In this document: in pieces, positions 28,430 to 36,317 of the stretch | Numbering within the stretch: position 1 is the first letter of the stretch | Layout: each line of letters begins with the position of its first letter | NCBI GenBank assembly: GCA_964418835.1 | Contig: CAYQNJ010000003.1 | Span: 103,465 to 167,464, forward strand | Source of the DNA: UBA9076 sp964418835 | GTDB taxonomy: Bacteria > Bacillota_I > Bacilli_A > Erysipelotrichales > Erysipelotrichaceae | DNA: 64,000 nucleotides | Direction: 5' to 3' | Made by a program: the position numbers and the translations under genes | Notes under the pieces: model-generated | What the model was told of the DNA's origin: nothing | What the model saw: the letters and a program-made list of their open reading frames with translations, nothing else | Database searches by the model: none

Positions 28430-28777
28430 GGGGTTGTCTTGGATTCGACAGGTTTATGTTTGATTCGGATTGCAGTGGAGTGGTGACCTTATCACCAAAA
28501 CAAAATAAACGGAAACAATAAATTAGCTTTCGCTGCTTAATAGTCCTAGATTGGATTGCAGCCTCCTGTAAATACTTTGTCATTAGAGTGTTAACAGCGT
28601 AATTATAATGAATAAGGTGAAGCCTAGCTTGGTGGTAGATCCCTACAATTTCTACAAGCAAATTCGATTATTGTTGGCTTGCTTCATTTAATCGTCTTAC
28701 TAATAGCAAGATAAACTGTAGACGTTCGAATGTGGAACAACTCTTGGACAGGGGTTCGATCCCCCTCAGCTCCACCA
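28430..28777 (+). ncRNA. ssrA: Transfer-messenger RNA
   Basis: Rescues stalled ribosomes by adding a degradation tag. The 5' end GGGGTTG...TTGGATTCGACAGG and the 3' end GGGGTTCGATCCCCCTCAGCTCCACCA form the tRNA-like domain: seven acceptor pairs, the T-arm and an encoded CCA. The tag reading frame ends AAA TTA GCT TTC GCT GCT TAA, that is a ...KLAFAA tag with tandem stops. The exact resume codon is not certain; AAC GGA AAC AAT precedes it. Length is about 348 nt. It works with smpB at 22982. Confidence 0.97.
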
Positions 28778-28788
28778 ATAGACAATAT

Positions 28789-28818
28789 AAACTTATCTAT
28801 ACAAAGATAAGTTTTTTT
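28789..28818 (+). terminator. Intrinsic terminator of ssrA
   Basis: 10-nt arms AAACTTATCT / AGATAAGTTT around a 6-nt loop, followed by a run of Ts. It begins 11 nt after the CCA end. Confidence 0.92.
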
Positions 28819-28908
28819 ATATATAAAAAAACTACATACTATGGCTATTTAATATATCTTAAAACTATTTAAATTGATTCATATTATTTAGTACAATGCA
28901 TAAAAAAA

Positions 28909-29136
28909 GTGACGTATTTGAGTTCTTCAATTAGATTAAATCCAGAAGGAGAGAAATTATTTAAAAGTTATGCGAGTTTCCATGGTTGTTCTTTGGGGGA
29001 GGCTTTTTAAAGTGCGTTTCTAGAAAAAATAGAATATGAATATGATATTGCATTAGCTGAACAAGCATATAATGAATCTTTTAAAGATCCTAAATCAATT
29101 TCTCATGAAGATTTAATGAAAGAATTAGATTTATGA
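28909..29136 (+). pseudogene. Remnant of a RelB/DinJ-like (DUF6290) antitoxin
   Basis: Reading from GTG 28909 or TTG 28918 gives SSSIRLNPEGEKLFKSYA, then HGCSLGEAF, an in-frame TAA, then SAFLEKIEYEYDIALAE and a normal end KELDL-stop. This has the ribbon-helix-helix plus helical-tail shape of RelB-type antitoxins, interrupted once about one third of the way in. The stop overlaps the ATG of the toxin remnant, as in intact toxin-antitoxin operons. No convincing SD or ATG start is left. A single-base sequencing error could also create the stop. Confidence 0.75.
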
Positions 29137-29395
29137 AATATAAAGTAGAATATACTAAAACTGCAGTTAAACAGATAAAAAATTGGACAAATATACAAAG
29201 GTTATGTTAATGAACTGGATAATAAAAATCTTGTTAATTGCAAAACCCTATAATTTATAGCAGAGCTTTAAAGGAAACTTTAAGAATCAATGGAGTTATA
29301 AAGTTGGAGATTATCGTATTCTATGTGATATTGATAATTATAGACTAATGATTTTAGTTGTTAATGTTGGTCATGGGAAAGATATTTATAAATAA
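29133..29395 (+). pseudogene. Frameshifted RelE/ParE-family toxin remnant
   Basis: The start reads MKYKVEYTKTAVKQIK, typical of RelE. The frame then shifts: KLDKYTKVMLMNWIIKNLV continues in a second frame, NPIIYSRALK in a third, and WSYKVGDYRILCDID to VNVGHGKDIYK-stop in the last. About three single-base losses, all in A-rich runs, are needed to explain this. With the upstream nonsense codon it shows a dead toxin-antitoxin locus between ssrA and the GrpB gene. Confidence 0.78.
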
Positions 29396-29399
29396 TTTA

Positions 29400-29427
29400 T
29401 ATACATTTATATTTATTAAAATATAAT
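29400..29427 (+). promoter_or_regulatory. Promoter placing the transcript start at the GrpB ATG
   Basis: TATACA (29400-29405), 16-bp spacer, perfect TATAAT (29422-29427). The ATG begins 6 nt after the -10, where transcription should start, and no SD is visible. Confidence 0.5.
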
Positions 29428-29433
29428 ATAACC

Positions 29434-29988
29434 ATGAACAACCCCCTAAAAAACCTATCACTTGAAGAATTGTGGCAGCTATTCCCAATTGAACTTGTTA
29501 AACATAATGATGATTGGAATAACTGGTTTAATGATGAAAAGGAAAATCTAATAAACATTATTAATGAAGATGTTTTAATAAATCATATAGGAAGTACTTC
29601 ATTAGAAGATATATATGCTAAAAACATAGTTGATATTATTGTTGAAACTAATAATGATATATATGAAATACAAAATAAATTAGAAACTAATGGTTACATT
29701 ACTATGTCAAATGAAGGAAATAGGATATCAATGAATAAAGGTTATACAATAAATGGATTTGCTGAAAAAGTATTTCATATTCATATAAGACAAAAAGGTG
29801 ATAATGATGAACTGTATTTTAGAGATTATTTAAGAGAAAACAAAGATATCGCAAAAGAGTATGAAACTCTTAAAATAAGCTTATCTAAAGCATATAAACA
29901 TAATAGGGATGCCTATACTGATTCTAAAACAGATTTCATTAAGCATTATTCAAACCAAGCAAAAACAAAGTATGAAAATAGGTATTAA
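29434..29988 (+). CDS. GrpB family protein (nucleotidyltransferase-like fold)
   Basis: 184 residues matching the GrpB/UPF0157 family: HNDDWNNWFNDEKENL at the N-terminus, the NHIGSTSLEDI motif near 52-62 (HIGSTS is the family hallmark, a nucleotidyltransferase-like loop), and a C-terminal RDYLRENKDIAKEYETLK segment. Function is not established; members occur alone or fused to dephospho-CoA kinase. The start has no SD and sits 6 nt after a perfect -10 box, so the mRNA may be leaderless. Confidence 0.85.
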   Translation: MNNPLKNLSLEELWQLFPIELVKHNDDWNNWFNDEKENLINIINEDVLINHIGSTSLEDIYAKNIVDIIVETNNDIYEIQNKLETNGYITMSNEGNRISMNKGYTINGFAEKVFHIHIRQKGDNDELYFRDYLRENKDIAKEYETLKISLSKAYKHNRDAYTDSKTDFIKHYSNQAKTKYENRY

Positions 29989-30010
29989 TTACCAAAGATT
30001 CATACTTTTT
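29967..30010 (+). terminator. Terminator after the GrpB gene
   Basis: Outer arms AAAGTATGAA / TTCATACTTT enclose an inner GGTATTAATTACC hairpin that contains the stop codon; a T-run follows. Confidence 0.75.
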
Positions 30011-30044
30011 ATATGATAAAATTTAAGTGTGAGGTATTAGTGGT

Positions 30045-30938
30045 ATGAATAAATATCTTGTATTAGATGTTGGAGGTAGTGCAATCAAATATGCACTAAT
30101 CCAAAAAGACTTAAATATAATAGAGAAATCTAGTATTCCAACACCAATGGATAGTATTGATAGTTTTATTGAAACTATTGGTAAAATTTATGACCAATAC
30201 AAAGAAGATATAAAAGGTATTGCAATGTCTATGCCAGGAATTATTGATCCAGATAAGGGGTATCAATACACTGGTGGTGCATTAAGGTATATTGATAAAT
30301 TAGACACTGTAGAAGTATTAAAGAAAAGATGTCCAACCAATATATCAATAGGTAATGATGCAAAATGTGCCGCAAATGCTGAACTAGGATATGGTGTATT
30401 AAAAGGTGTAAGTGATGGTGCTGTTGTAATACTTGGTACTGGCATTGGTGGATGTTTGATAAAAGATGGAAAAGTTCATACAGGTAAACACTTTAGTGCA
30501 GGAGAATTCTCATTTGTAAAAACTAATGTTCATGATGTTTTAAGCAATAGATATGTTTGGGCAACTAGGACAGGCATATATGGTTTGCTTAAAAGAGTAC
30601 AGGAAGAGTTAAACACTAATGAAAAATATAGTGGTATAGAAATATTTGAAATGGCTAATAATGGCAACAAGGATGTAATTAATGCAATTGATAAATTTTG
30701 TTTTGAAGTTGCTACTCAAATATTTAATGTTCATGTGATATTTGATTGTGAAAAAGTCGCAATTGGTGGAGGTATAAGTAGTCAACCTTTATTAATTGAA
30801 TTAATAGATAAAAATCTAAAAGAAATTATTATAAATACAGGATTTGATTTGTTCATTCCAGAAATTGTTAAATGCAAATTTGAAAATGATGCAAATCTAT
30901 TAGGAGCGTTATATCAACATCTTGATATGTTTGACTAA
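30045..30938 (+). CDS. ROK family sugar kinase (BglK-like)
   Basis: 297 residues. ATP-site motif LDVGGSAIKYA (7-17), the sugar-binding GNDAKCAANAE segment near 104, and the ILGTGIGGCL motif near 130. The zinc-binding Cys cluster and the DNA-binding domain of other ROK proteins are absent, so it is a short sugar kinase type. The family includes beta-glucoside kinase BglK and N-acetylmannosamine kinase. The 6-phospho-glycosidase gene immediately downstream supports a beta-glucoside role (inference). SD GTGAGGT. Confidence 0.85.
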   Translation: MNKYLVLDVGGSAIKYALIQKDLNIIEKSSIPTPMDSIDSFIETIGKIYDQYKEDIKGIAMSMPGIIDPDKGYQYTGGALRYIDKLDTVEVLKKRCPTNISIGNDAKCAANAELGYGVLKGVSDGAVVILGTGIGGCLIKDGKVHTGKHFSAGEFSFVKTNVHDVLSNRYVWATRTGIYGLLKRVQEELNTNEKYSGIEIFEMANNGNKDVINAIDKFCFEVATQIFNVHVIFDCEKVAIGGGISSQPLLIELIDKNLKEIIINTGFDLFIPEIVKCKFENDANLLGALYQHLDMFD

Positions 30939-30942
30939 ATCT

Positions 30943-30983
30943 TCTCACAAATAAGGAATATTTTAATAGTATTGTGAGAAATA
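30943..30983. promoter_or_regulatory. Inverted repeat upstream of the GH4 gene, candidate operator or hairpin
   Basis: TTCTCACAA and TTGTGAGAA face each other across about 22 nt. Perfect 9-bp arms in the 113-bp gap before the GH4 gene suit an operator for a dimeric regulator, though it could also act as a weak terminator of the ROK gene. Confidence 0.4.
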
Positions 30984-31054
30984 AAAACATTGTGATGTTT
31001 GTAAGTTGATATATAAATTTTGTCTTATAGAATATAAATGAAGGAGAGATGAAA

Positions 31055-32449
31055 ATGAAAGAAGGAATTAAGTTAGTAACTATCGGTGGAGGATCTAGCT
31101 ATACTCCAGAACTAATGGAAGGGTTTATTAAAAGATATGATGAACTTCCTATTAAAGAAATTTGGTTAGTAGATATTGAAGATGGAAAAGAAAAACTAGA
31201 AATAGTTGGTGCGATGGCTCAAAGAATGTGGGATGCTACACCACATGGTGTTAAAGTTCATATGACTTATGATAGAAGAGAAGCGTTAAAAGATGCTGAC
31301 TTTGTAACAACACAATTTAGAGTTGGTTTATTAAATGCTCGTATTAAAGATGAAAGAATTCCATTCTCTTATGGAATGTTAGGACAAGAAACTAATGGTG
31401 CTGGAGGTATTTTTAAAGCTTTTAGAACTATTCCAGTTATATTAGATATTGTTGAAGATATGAAAGAACTATGTCCTAATGCATGGTTAATTAACTTTAC
31501 AAACCCATCTGGAATGGTTACTGAAGCAGTTGTTAAGTATGGTAAATGGGATAGAATTATTGGATTATGTAATGTTCCAGTTACATCTGTTATGAAAGAA
31601 CCAGGAATGTTAGGATATAAAGAAGGTGAACTAGTTCATAAGTTTGCTGGCTTAAACCACTTCCATTGGCATAAAGTTTATGATTTAAAGGGTAAAGATG
31701 TTACTCAAGATATTATTGATGCAATGTATGATCCAAGTAAAGAAAGTGGGTTACCAGCTAATATATTTGATGTTAAGTTCTATAAAGAACAATTAGATGC
31801 TATGAAGATGATACCTTGTGGATATCATAGATATTATTATAGAGAACAAGAAATGTTAGAACATGGTTTAGAAGAATACAATGGTATAGGAACACGTGGA
31901 CAACAAGTAAAGAAAACAGAAGCAGAACTATTTGAACTTTACAAAGATCCAAACATGAACTATAAACCAGAACAACTAACAAAACGTGGTGGAACTTACT
32001 ATAGTGATGCAGCATGTGAATGTATTAATTCAATTTATAACAATAAGAATACTCCTATGGTTGTAAGTGTTAAAAACAATGGTGCAATACCTGATTTACC
32101 AGCTGATAGTGTTGTTGAGATTACAGCATTCATTGGTGCTGCAGGTGCTCAACCAGCAGCATTTGGTTCATTAGCTCCAGCTGAAAGAGGTTGGGTTCAA
32201 GTTATGAAAAATATGGAAGATGTTGTTGAAGAAGCAGCTGTTACTGGGGACTATGGTCTTGCATTACAAGCATTCATTCTTAATCCATTAATTACTGCAG
32301 GTGATAATGCAGTTAAGGTGTTGAATGAATTGATGATTGCACATAAAAAATATTTACCTCAATTCAAATCAACAATTGAAAGACTTGAAAAAGATGGTGT
32401 AACAATAAAAGATGAAGTTGTTGCTGATTTAGTTAAGCAAGGACTATAA
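31055..32449 (+). CDS. Glycoside hydrolase family 4, probable 6-phospho-beta-glucosidase
   Basis: Hydrolyses phosphorylated beta-glucosides by an NAD+ and Mn2+ dependent redox mechanism. The 464-residue protein has the N-terminal NAD motif VTIGGGSSYTPEL, INFTNPSG near 146-153, and the metal-binding GLCNVP Cys172 with GLNHFHW His202. LicH/CelF-type enzymes share these features. Start 31055 is chosen (AAGGAGAG eight bases upstream); an in-frame ATG at 31049 is too close to the SD. No PTS transporter is in the window to supply its substrate. Confidence 0.92.
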   Translation: MKEGIKLVTIGGGSSYTPELMEGFIKRYDELPIKEIWLVDIEDGKEKLEIVGAMAQRMWDATPHGVKVHMTYDRREALKDADFVTTQFRVGLLNARIKDERIPFSYGMLGQETNGAGGIFKAFRTIPVILDIVEDMKELCPNAWLINFTNPSGMVTEAVVKYGKWDRIIGLCNVPVTSVMKEPGMLGYKEGELVHKFAGLNHFHWHKVYDLKGKDVTQDIIDAMYDPSKESGLPANIFDVKFYKEQLDAMKMIPCGYHRYYYREQEMLEHGLEEYNGIGTRGQQVKKTEAELFELYKDPNMNYKPEQLTKRGGTYYSDAACECINSIYNNKNTPMVVSVKNNGAIPDLPADSVVEITAFIGAAGAQPAAFGSLAPAERGWVQVMKNMEDVVEEAAVTGDYGLALQAFILNPLITAGDNAVKVLNELMIAHKKYLPQFKSTIERLEKDGVTIKDEVVADLVKQGL

Positions 32450-32455
32450 AAAATT

Positions 32456-32487
32456 ACTAAGTTATCTATAAGGTAACTTAGTTTTTT
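32456..32487 (+). terminator. Terminator after the GH4 gene
   Basis: 9-bp arms ACTAAGTTA / TAACTTAGT with a 9-nt loop and six Ts. Confidence 0.9.
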
Positions 32488-32497
32488 ATTAAATGTT

Positions 32498-32545
32498 TTG
32501 ATATAAATATTTTATGGTGGTATACTAAATTGGAAATCATTTTCA
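32498..32545 (+). promoter_or_regulatory. Promoter and candidate Fur/Zur-type operator of the zinc operon
   Basis: TTGATA (32498-32503), 17-bp spacer, TATACT (32521-32526). Just downstream, over the expected transcription start, is GGAAATCATTTTCATA (32532-32547), an imperfect palindrome reminiscent of Fur-family boxes. The regulator itself is not in the window. Confidence 0.55.
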
Positions 32546-32576
32546 TATTAGGAAGGTAATGCTAACTATATAGTTT

Positions 32577-32879
32577 ATGTTTAAACACTTTAATATTAAA
32601 AGGAGTATCATATATGTCTCTTTGTTAATGTTTATCTCATTGACATTTTTGTCTTTGTTTTATGTAATCAATGCACATGATCACGATTGTAATCATAAAG
32701 ATTGTGTAGTTTGTGAGAGTATAGAAGCATTGAAAAAGTATACAAATAACTTAGTTCCTCTAATTAATACAATAGTCATAACAATTGTCACATATTATTT
32801 AATTAAAAAAATAAGTTATATATTTAATATTCATATTTTAAATACTCAAATTAAACAAAAAATTAGACTTAATATTTGA
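32577..32879 (+). CDS. Small His/Cys-rich membrane protein of the zinc operon
   Basis: 100 residues. A membrane helix at about 10-31 is followed by an extracellular HDHDCNHKDCVVC motif (residues 34-46), a second helix near 60-80 and a basic C-terminus. The His/Cys cluster is a plausible metal-binding site, and the gene is first in the operon with the zinc-binding lipoprotein. ATG 32577 has no good SD. AGGAAGG lies about 20 nt upstream, next to a four-codon frame (ATG 32559 to TAG 32571) in the same frame, so the true start could have been disrupted by the TAG or translation may be coupled. Confidence 0.65.
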   Translation: MFKHFNIKRSIIYVSLLMFISLTFLSLFYVINAHDHDCNHKDCVVCESIEALKKYTNNLVPLINTIVITIVTYYLIKKISYIFNIHILNTQIKQKIRLNI

Positions 32880-32919
32880 ATTAGTCTAAAAAGTGTTAAT
32901 AATTTTAAGGAGGTAAAAT

Positions 32920-33957
32920 ATGAATAAGAAAATTATTGCAATTATTACAGTAGGCTTACTATTTATTAGTGGTTGCGCTACTACAAAAATAAATACAGAA
33001 CAACAAGAAGAAAAACTAAGTATTGTAACAACAATCTTTCCACAATATGATTTTGTAAGAGAAATAGGGAAAGATAATATAGAAGTCAAACAATTATTAA
33101 AGCCAGGAGCTGAAAGTCATTCTTATGAACCAACTCCTCAAGATATAAAAGATATACAAAATGCCGATATATTTATTTATGTTGGTGGACCTAATGATGT
33201 TTGGGTTGAAGAAATATTAGAATCAATGGGTGATAAGATACCTCAAACAATGAAATTAATTGATATGGTTGATACAGTTGATGAAGTGATAGTTGAGGGC
33301 ATGCAAGATGTCGATCATGACCATGATCACGACCATGATGAGAACCACGATCACGAAGAAGAAGACCACGACCATGATCATGACCATGAAGGTGAAGACC
33401 ATGACCATGATGAATCAAATCCTCATACTGAAATTGATGAACATGTTTGGACATCACCAATAAATGCAATAAAAATTGTGAACAGCATTACAAATAAAAT
33501 TATTGAGTTAGATCCAATCCATGAAAAAGAATATACAGAAAATAAGAATGCTTATATTTTACAACTAGAAGAACTTGATAAACAGTTTAAAGATGTAGTA
33601 AGTAATACAAGTACTAAAACACTTTTATTCGGAGATAGATTTCCTTTTAGATATCTTGCGGATGAATACGGTTTAACTTATTATGCTGCATTCCCTGGGT
33701 GTTCAACTGAAACAGAAGCAAGTGCTCAAACAGTCGCATTTTTAGCAGATAAAGTTAAACAAGATAGTATTCCAGTAGTATTCACTATAGAGTTATCTAA
33801 TGGAAAAATAGCTGATTCTATTATTGAATCATCTAACGCTAAAAAACTTACTCTACATTCTGTACATAACTTATCTAAAGATGAATTTGAAAAAGGTGAA
33901 ACTTATATTTCACTTATGAAACAAAATGTTAGTGCATTAAAAGAAGCATTAAAATAA
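32920..33957 (+). CDS. Zinc ABC transporter substrate-binding lipoprotein (ZnuA/AdcA type)
   Basis: 345 residues, lipobox LFISGC (Cys19). Captures Zn2+ (or Mn2+) outside the cell for an ABC permease. The cluster A-1 fold shows TTIFPQYDFVREI, the ligand His in AESHSYEPTPQD, an extended His/Asp/Glu-rich loop (about residues 128-166, DHDHDH repeats), then DEHVWTSP and late metal ligands. The long His loop is typical of zinc rather than manganese binders. SD AAGGAGG. The permease follows in the same reading frame. Confidence 0.93.
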   Translation: MNKKIIAIITVGLLFISGCATTKINTEQQEEKLSIVTTIFPQYDFVREIGKDNIEVKQLLKPGAESHSYEPTPQDIKDIQNADIFIYVGGPNDVWVEEILESMGDKIPQTMKLIDMVDTVDEVIVEGMQDVDHDHDHDHDENHDHEEEDHDHDHDHEGEDHDHDESNPHTEIDEHVWTSPINAIKIVNSITNKIIELDPIHEKEYTENKNAYILQLEELDKQFKDVVSNTSTKTLLFGDRFPFRYLADEYGLTYYAAFPGCSTETEASAQTVAFLADKVKQDSIPVVFTIELSNGKIADSIIESSNAKKLTLHSVHNLSKDEFEKGETYISLMKQNVSALKEALK

Positions 33958-33981
33958 TTTATTATTACCATATTATCCGAA

Positions 33982-34791
33982 ATGTTTTCATATTCTTTTA
34001 TGGTAAGAGCTTTAATTGTAGGCACATTGATTTCTCTTTGTTCCTCAATATTAGGGGTAAGTTTAGTATTTAAAAAGTATTCAATGATAGGACATGGATT
34101 ATCAAATGTAGGATTTGGTGCATTATCATTTTCAACTGCGTTTAATTTATCTCCATTATTAGTATCTATGCCGATAGTTATAGGAGTTGCTTTTTTACTT
34201 TTAAGAATAAGTGAAGGTGCTAAGACAAAAGGAGATAGTGCAATTGCAATTATTTCTACAGGTTCTTTAGGTGTAGGTGTTGTAATATTATCAATGACCA
34301 CAGGGATGAATACAGATGTTTGTAATTATCTATTTGGTTCAATTTTAGGCATGTCAAAGTTTGATGTAAATATAACTATAGTCTTATGTATAATGATATT
34401 AATATTTTTTGTGTTTTTATATAACAAAATATTTTTAATTACTTTTGATGAAAACTTCGCAAAAGCTACCGGTAATAATACAAAAGTATATAATCTTATG
34501 TTATCAATAATCACATCAATTATTATCGTTTTAGGAATGAGAATGATGGGTTCATTACTCATATCCAGCTTAATTGTTTTTCCTGCAATAAGTGCAATGA
34601 GAGTATGTAAGAACTATTTTTCTATTACAATTACATCAGCTATTATTTCAGTCACATGTTTATGGGTAGGAATGATTATCTCTTATGTTTTCTCTACTCC
34701 AACTGGCTCAAGTATAGTATTATGTAATATATTTGTATTTATAGTTTATTGGATAATTTCAAATGTGAAAGGATTAAGGTATGAAAACTAA
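33982..34791 (+). CDS. Zinc ABC transporter permease (ZnuB type)
   Basis: 269 residues with about eight to nine membrane helices. It matches the ABC-3 permease family: FMVRALIVGTLISLCSSILG near the start, GHGLSNVGFG, and GMRMMGSLLISSLIVFPA (the EAA-like loop). No SD precedes ATG 33982. The eight codons between the znuA stop and this ATG (FIITILSE) are open in the same frame and look like part of the normal permease N-terminus, so the true start may be lost or non-canonical. No ATPase gene (znuC) lies between or next to the two genes. Confidence 0.88.
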   Translation: MFSYSFMVRALIVGTLISLCSSILGVSLVFKKYSMIGHGLSNVGFGALSFSTAFNLSPLLVSMPIVIGVAFLLLRISEGAKTKGDSAIAIISTGSLGVGVVILSMTTGMNTDVCNYLFGSILGMSKFDVNITIVLCIMILIFFVFLYNKIFLITFDENFAKATGNNTKVYNLMLSIITSIIIVLGMRMMGSLLISSLIVFPAISAMRVCKNYFSITITSAIISVTCLWVGMIISYVFSTPTGSSIVLCNIFVFIVYWIISNVKGLRYEN

Positions 34792-35305
34792 ATTTTTGTT
34801 TTTTGTTGTTTTATTATTAGTTGGTTGTACAAGAACTAAGGTTACAAAATTTATTATTCCAGAAGATAACACTGAAAAAAAAGTAGAATCAGTTCCTTTA
34901 TTGTTAGAAACACCAAAACCATATAATGATCCAGTCACAAATGAAGAAGTATTACAAATCACTGAAAAAATGTTTTTAACACAAATTAATGATATTTTTT
35001 ATAACTATGAAGACTATAAAGATACAACAATATATGTAGAAGGTATGTTTACATATTTTGTTAATTCAAGTGATGAATCTTTAAAAGCTCCAGTAGTATT
35101 TAGATTTGGTCCAGGATGTTGTGGTAATGATGGTTGGGGAGGATTTCTATTAGATTATGATGGAGAATTTCCAGCTGATAATGAATGGATAGGAGTTAAA
35201 GGTAAACCTGTTATTATTGAAGATGGAGTGTATGCTGAATTACATATGCAAGTTGAGTCTATTGAAGTTAAAACAGAAAGAGGCTCAGAATATGTTACTC
35301 ATTAA
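34781..35305 (+). CDS. Lipoprotein with DUF1980-like (YcgQ) CysCys domain
   Basis: 174 residues, lipobox LLVGC (Cys16). The C-terminal half has YVEGMFTYFVNSS, FRFGPGCCGNDGWGGF (Cys113-Cys114) and WIGVKGKPVI, which resembles the C-terminal domain of the YcgQ/TIGR03943 (DUF1980) proteins linked to zinc regulation in Bacillota. The same layout occurs at the end of the GTPase at 57643. It overlaps the permease gene by 11 bp, so it is the last gene of the zinc operon. A role in extracytoplasmic zinc handling is inferred. Confidence 0.7.
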   Translation: MKTKFLFFVVLLLVGCTRTKVTKFIIPEDNTEKKVESVPLLLETPKPYNDPVTNEEVLQITEKMFLTQINDIFYNYEDYKDTTIYVEGMFTYFVNSSDESLKAPVVFRFGPGCCGNDGWGGFLLDYDGEFPADNEWIGVKGKPVIIEDGVYAELHMQVESIEVKTERGSEYVTH

Positions 35306-35415
35306 TTGAACGATTTTATCAATATCATAGTTTAATTATGATAAATAAATACATTATCTATATATCATATACATAATTATACTAACTTCCATATACTTTA
35401 TTGTAAGAGGTATCT

Positions 35416-36264
35416 ATGAATATAAAATTAATTGTAATCGATATAGATGGTACACTAACTAACAGTAAAAAAGAGATAACCTCAAAAACTCTTGATGCTT
35501 TATTAAGAGCACAAGAAATGGGTATCAAAGTAATACTTGCCTCTGGTAGACCTACTAATGGAATGATTGATTATGCTAAAACACTACAAATGGATAAATA
35601 TAATGGATTAATAGTTTGTTTTAATGGATCTAGAGTTGTAGACTGTAAAACAAAAAAAGTTTTATTTAATGAACCAATGAGTGTTGAAGAATGTAAAAAG
35701 GTTTTAAATCATTTAAAGAAATTTAATGTAAGACCAATAATTGATAGAGATGATTATATGTATGTTAATGATGTATATGATTGCTTTATTAACAATAATG
35801 GTAAGATAATTAATATTCTTCAATATGAATCAAGAAGTAATAAATATAAACTTTGCGAAATAGAAGATTTAGTAGAATTTGTAGATTTTCCAATAAATAA
35901 AATACTTACTTATGGTGATTCTGAGTATTTAAAAGAAAATTATTTAAAAATGATGGAACCATTTAAAGATACTCTAAGTTGTATGTTTACTGGTCCTGTG
36001 TATTTTGAATTTACTGCACAAGGAATTGATAAAGCAAAAGCTTTAGATATTGTATTAAAACCAATGGGGTATACAAGAGATAATATTATTGCATTTGGTG
36101 ATGGACATAATGATATTTCAATGGTTAAGTATGCTGGAATTGGTGTTGCAGTGGAAAATGCAGTAATTGATTTAAAAGAGATATCAAATGAAATAACATT
36201 AAGTAATGATGAAGATGGCATAGCTTATTCCTTATATAAACATATACCTGGTTTAATTAGGTAA
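35416..36264 (+). CDS. Cof-type HAD-IIB family hydrolase
   Basis: 282 residues. Catalytic motif I VIDIDGTLTNS (Asp nucleophile and general acid), motif II in ILASGRPT, a type IIB cap, and motif IV GDGHNDISM near 233 for Mg2+. Such proteins dephosphorylate sugar phosphates, FMN or pyridoxal phosphate; the substrate is not predictable. SD AAGAGGT. It stands alone, bounded by a terminator. Confidence 0.93.
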   Translation: MNIKLIVIDIDGTLTNSKKEITSKTLDALLRAQEMGIKVILASGRPTNGMIDYAKTLQMDKYNGLIVCFNGSRVVDCKTKKVLFNEPMSVEECKKVLNHLKKFNVRPIIDRDDYMYVNDVYDCFINNNGKIINILQYESRSNKYKLCEIEDLVEFVDFPINKILTYGDSEYLKENYLKMMEPFKDTLSCMFTGPVYFEFTAQGIDKAKALDIVLKPMGYTRDNIIAFGDGHNDISMVKYAGIGVAVENAVIDLKEISNEITLSNDEDGIAYSLYKHIPGLIR

Positions 36265-36272
36265 CTCTCCTT

Positions 36273-36296
36273 GGGGTGGTATAATACCACCCTTTA
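36273..36296. terminator. Terminator between the HAD gene and the rpiR-type gene
   Basis: 8-bp perfect stem GGGTGGTA / TACCACCC with a 3-nt loop followed by TTT; it sits between convergent genes and may serve both. Confidence 0.8.
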
Positions 36297-36317
36297 TAAA
36301 AGGATAATAGATAAACA

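Noticed and set aside
28413..28661. 82-codon frame antisense to the start of ssrA
   Set aside because: It overlaps the tmRNA, whose structure fully explains this stretch.
33191..33469. His-rich antisense frame in the zinc-binding lipoprotein gene
   Set aside because: CAT/ATG-rich codons of the His loop read as His codons on both strands; no start signals.
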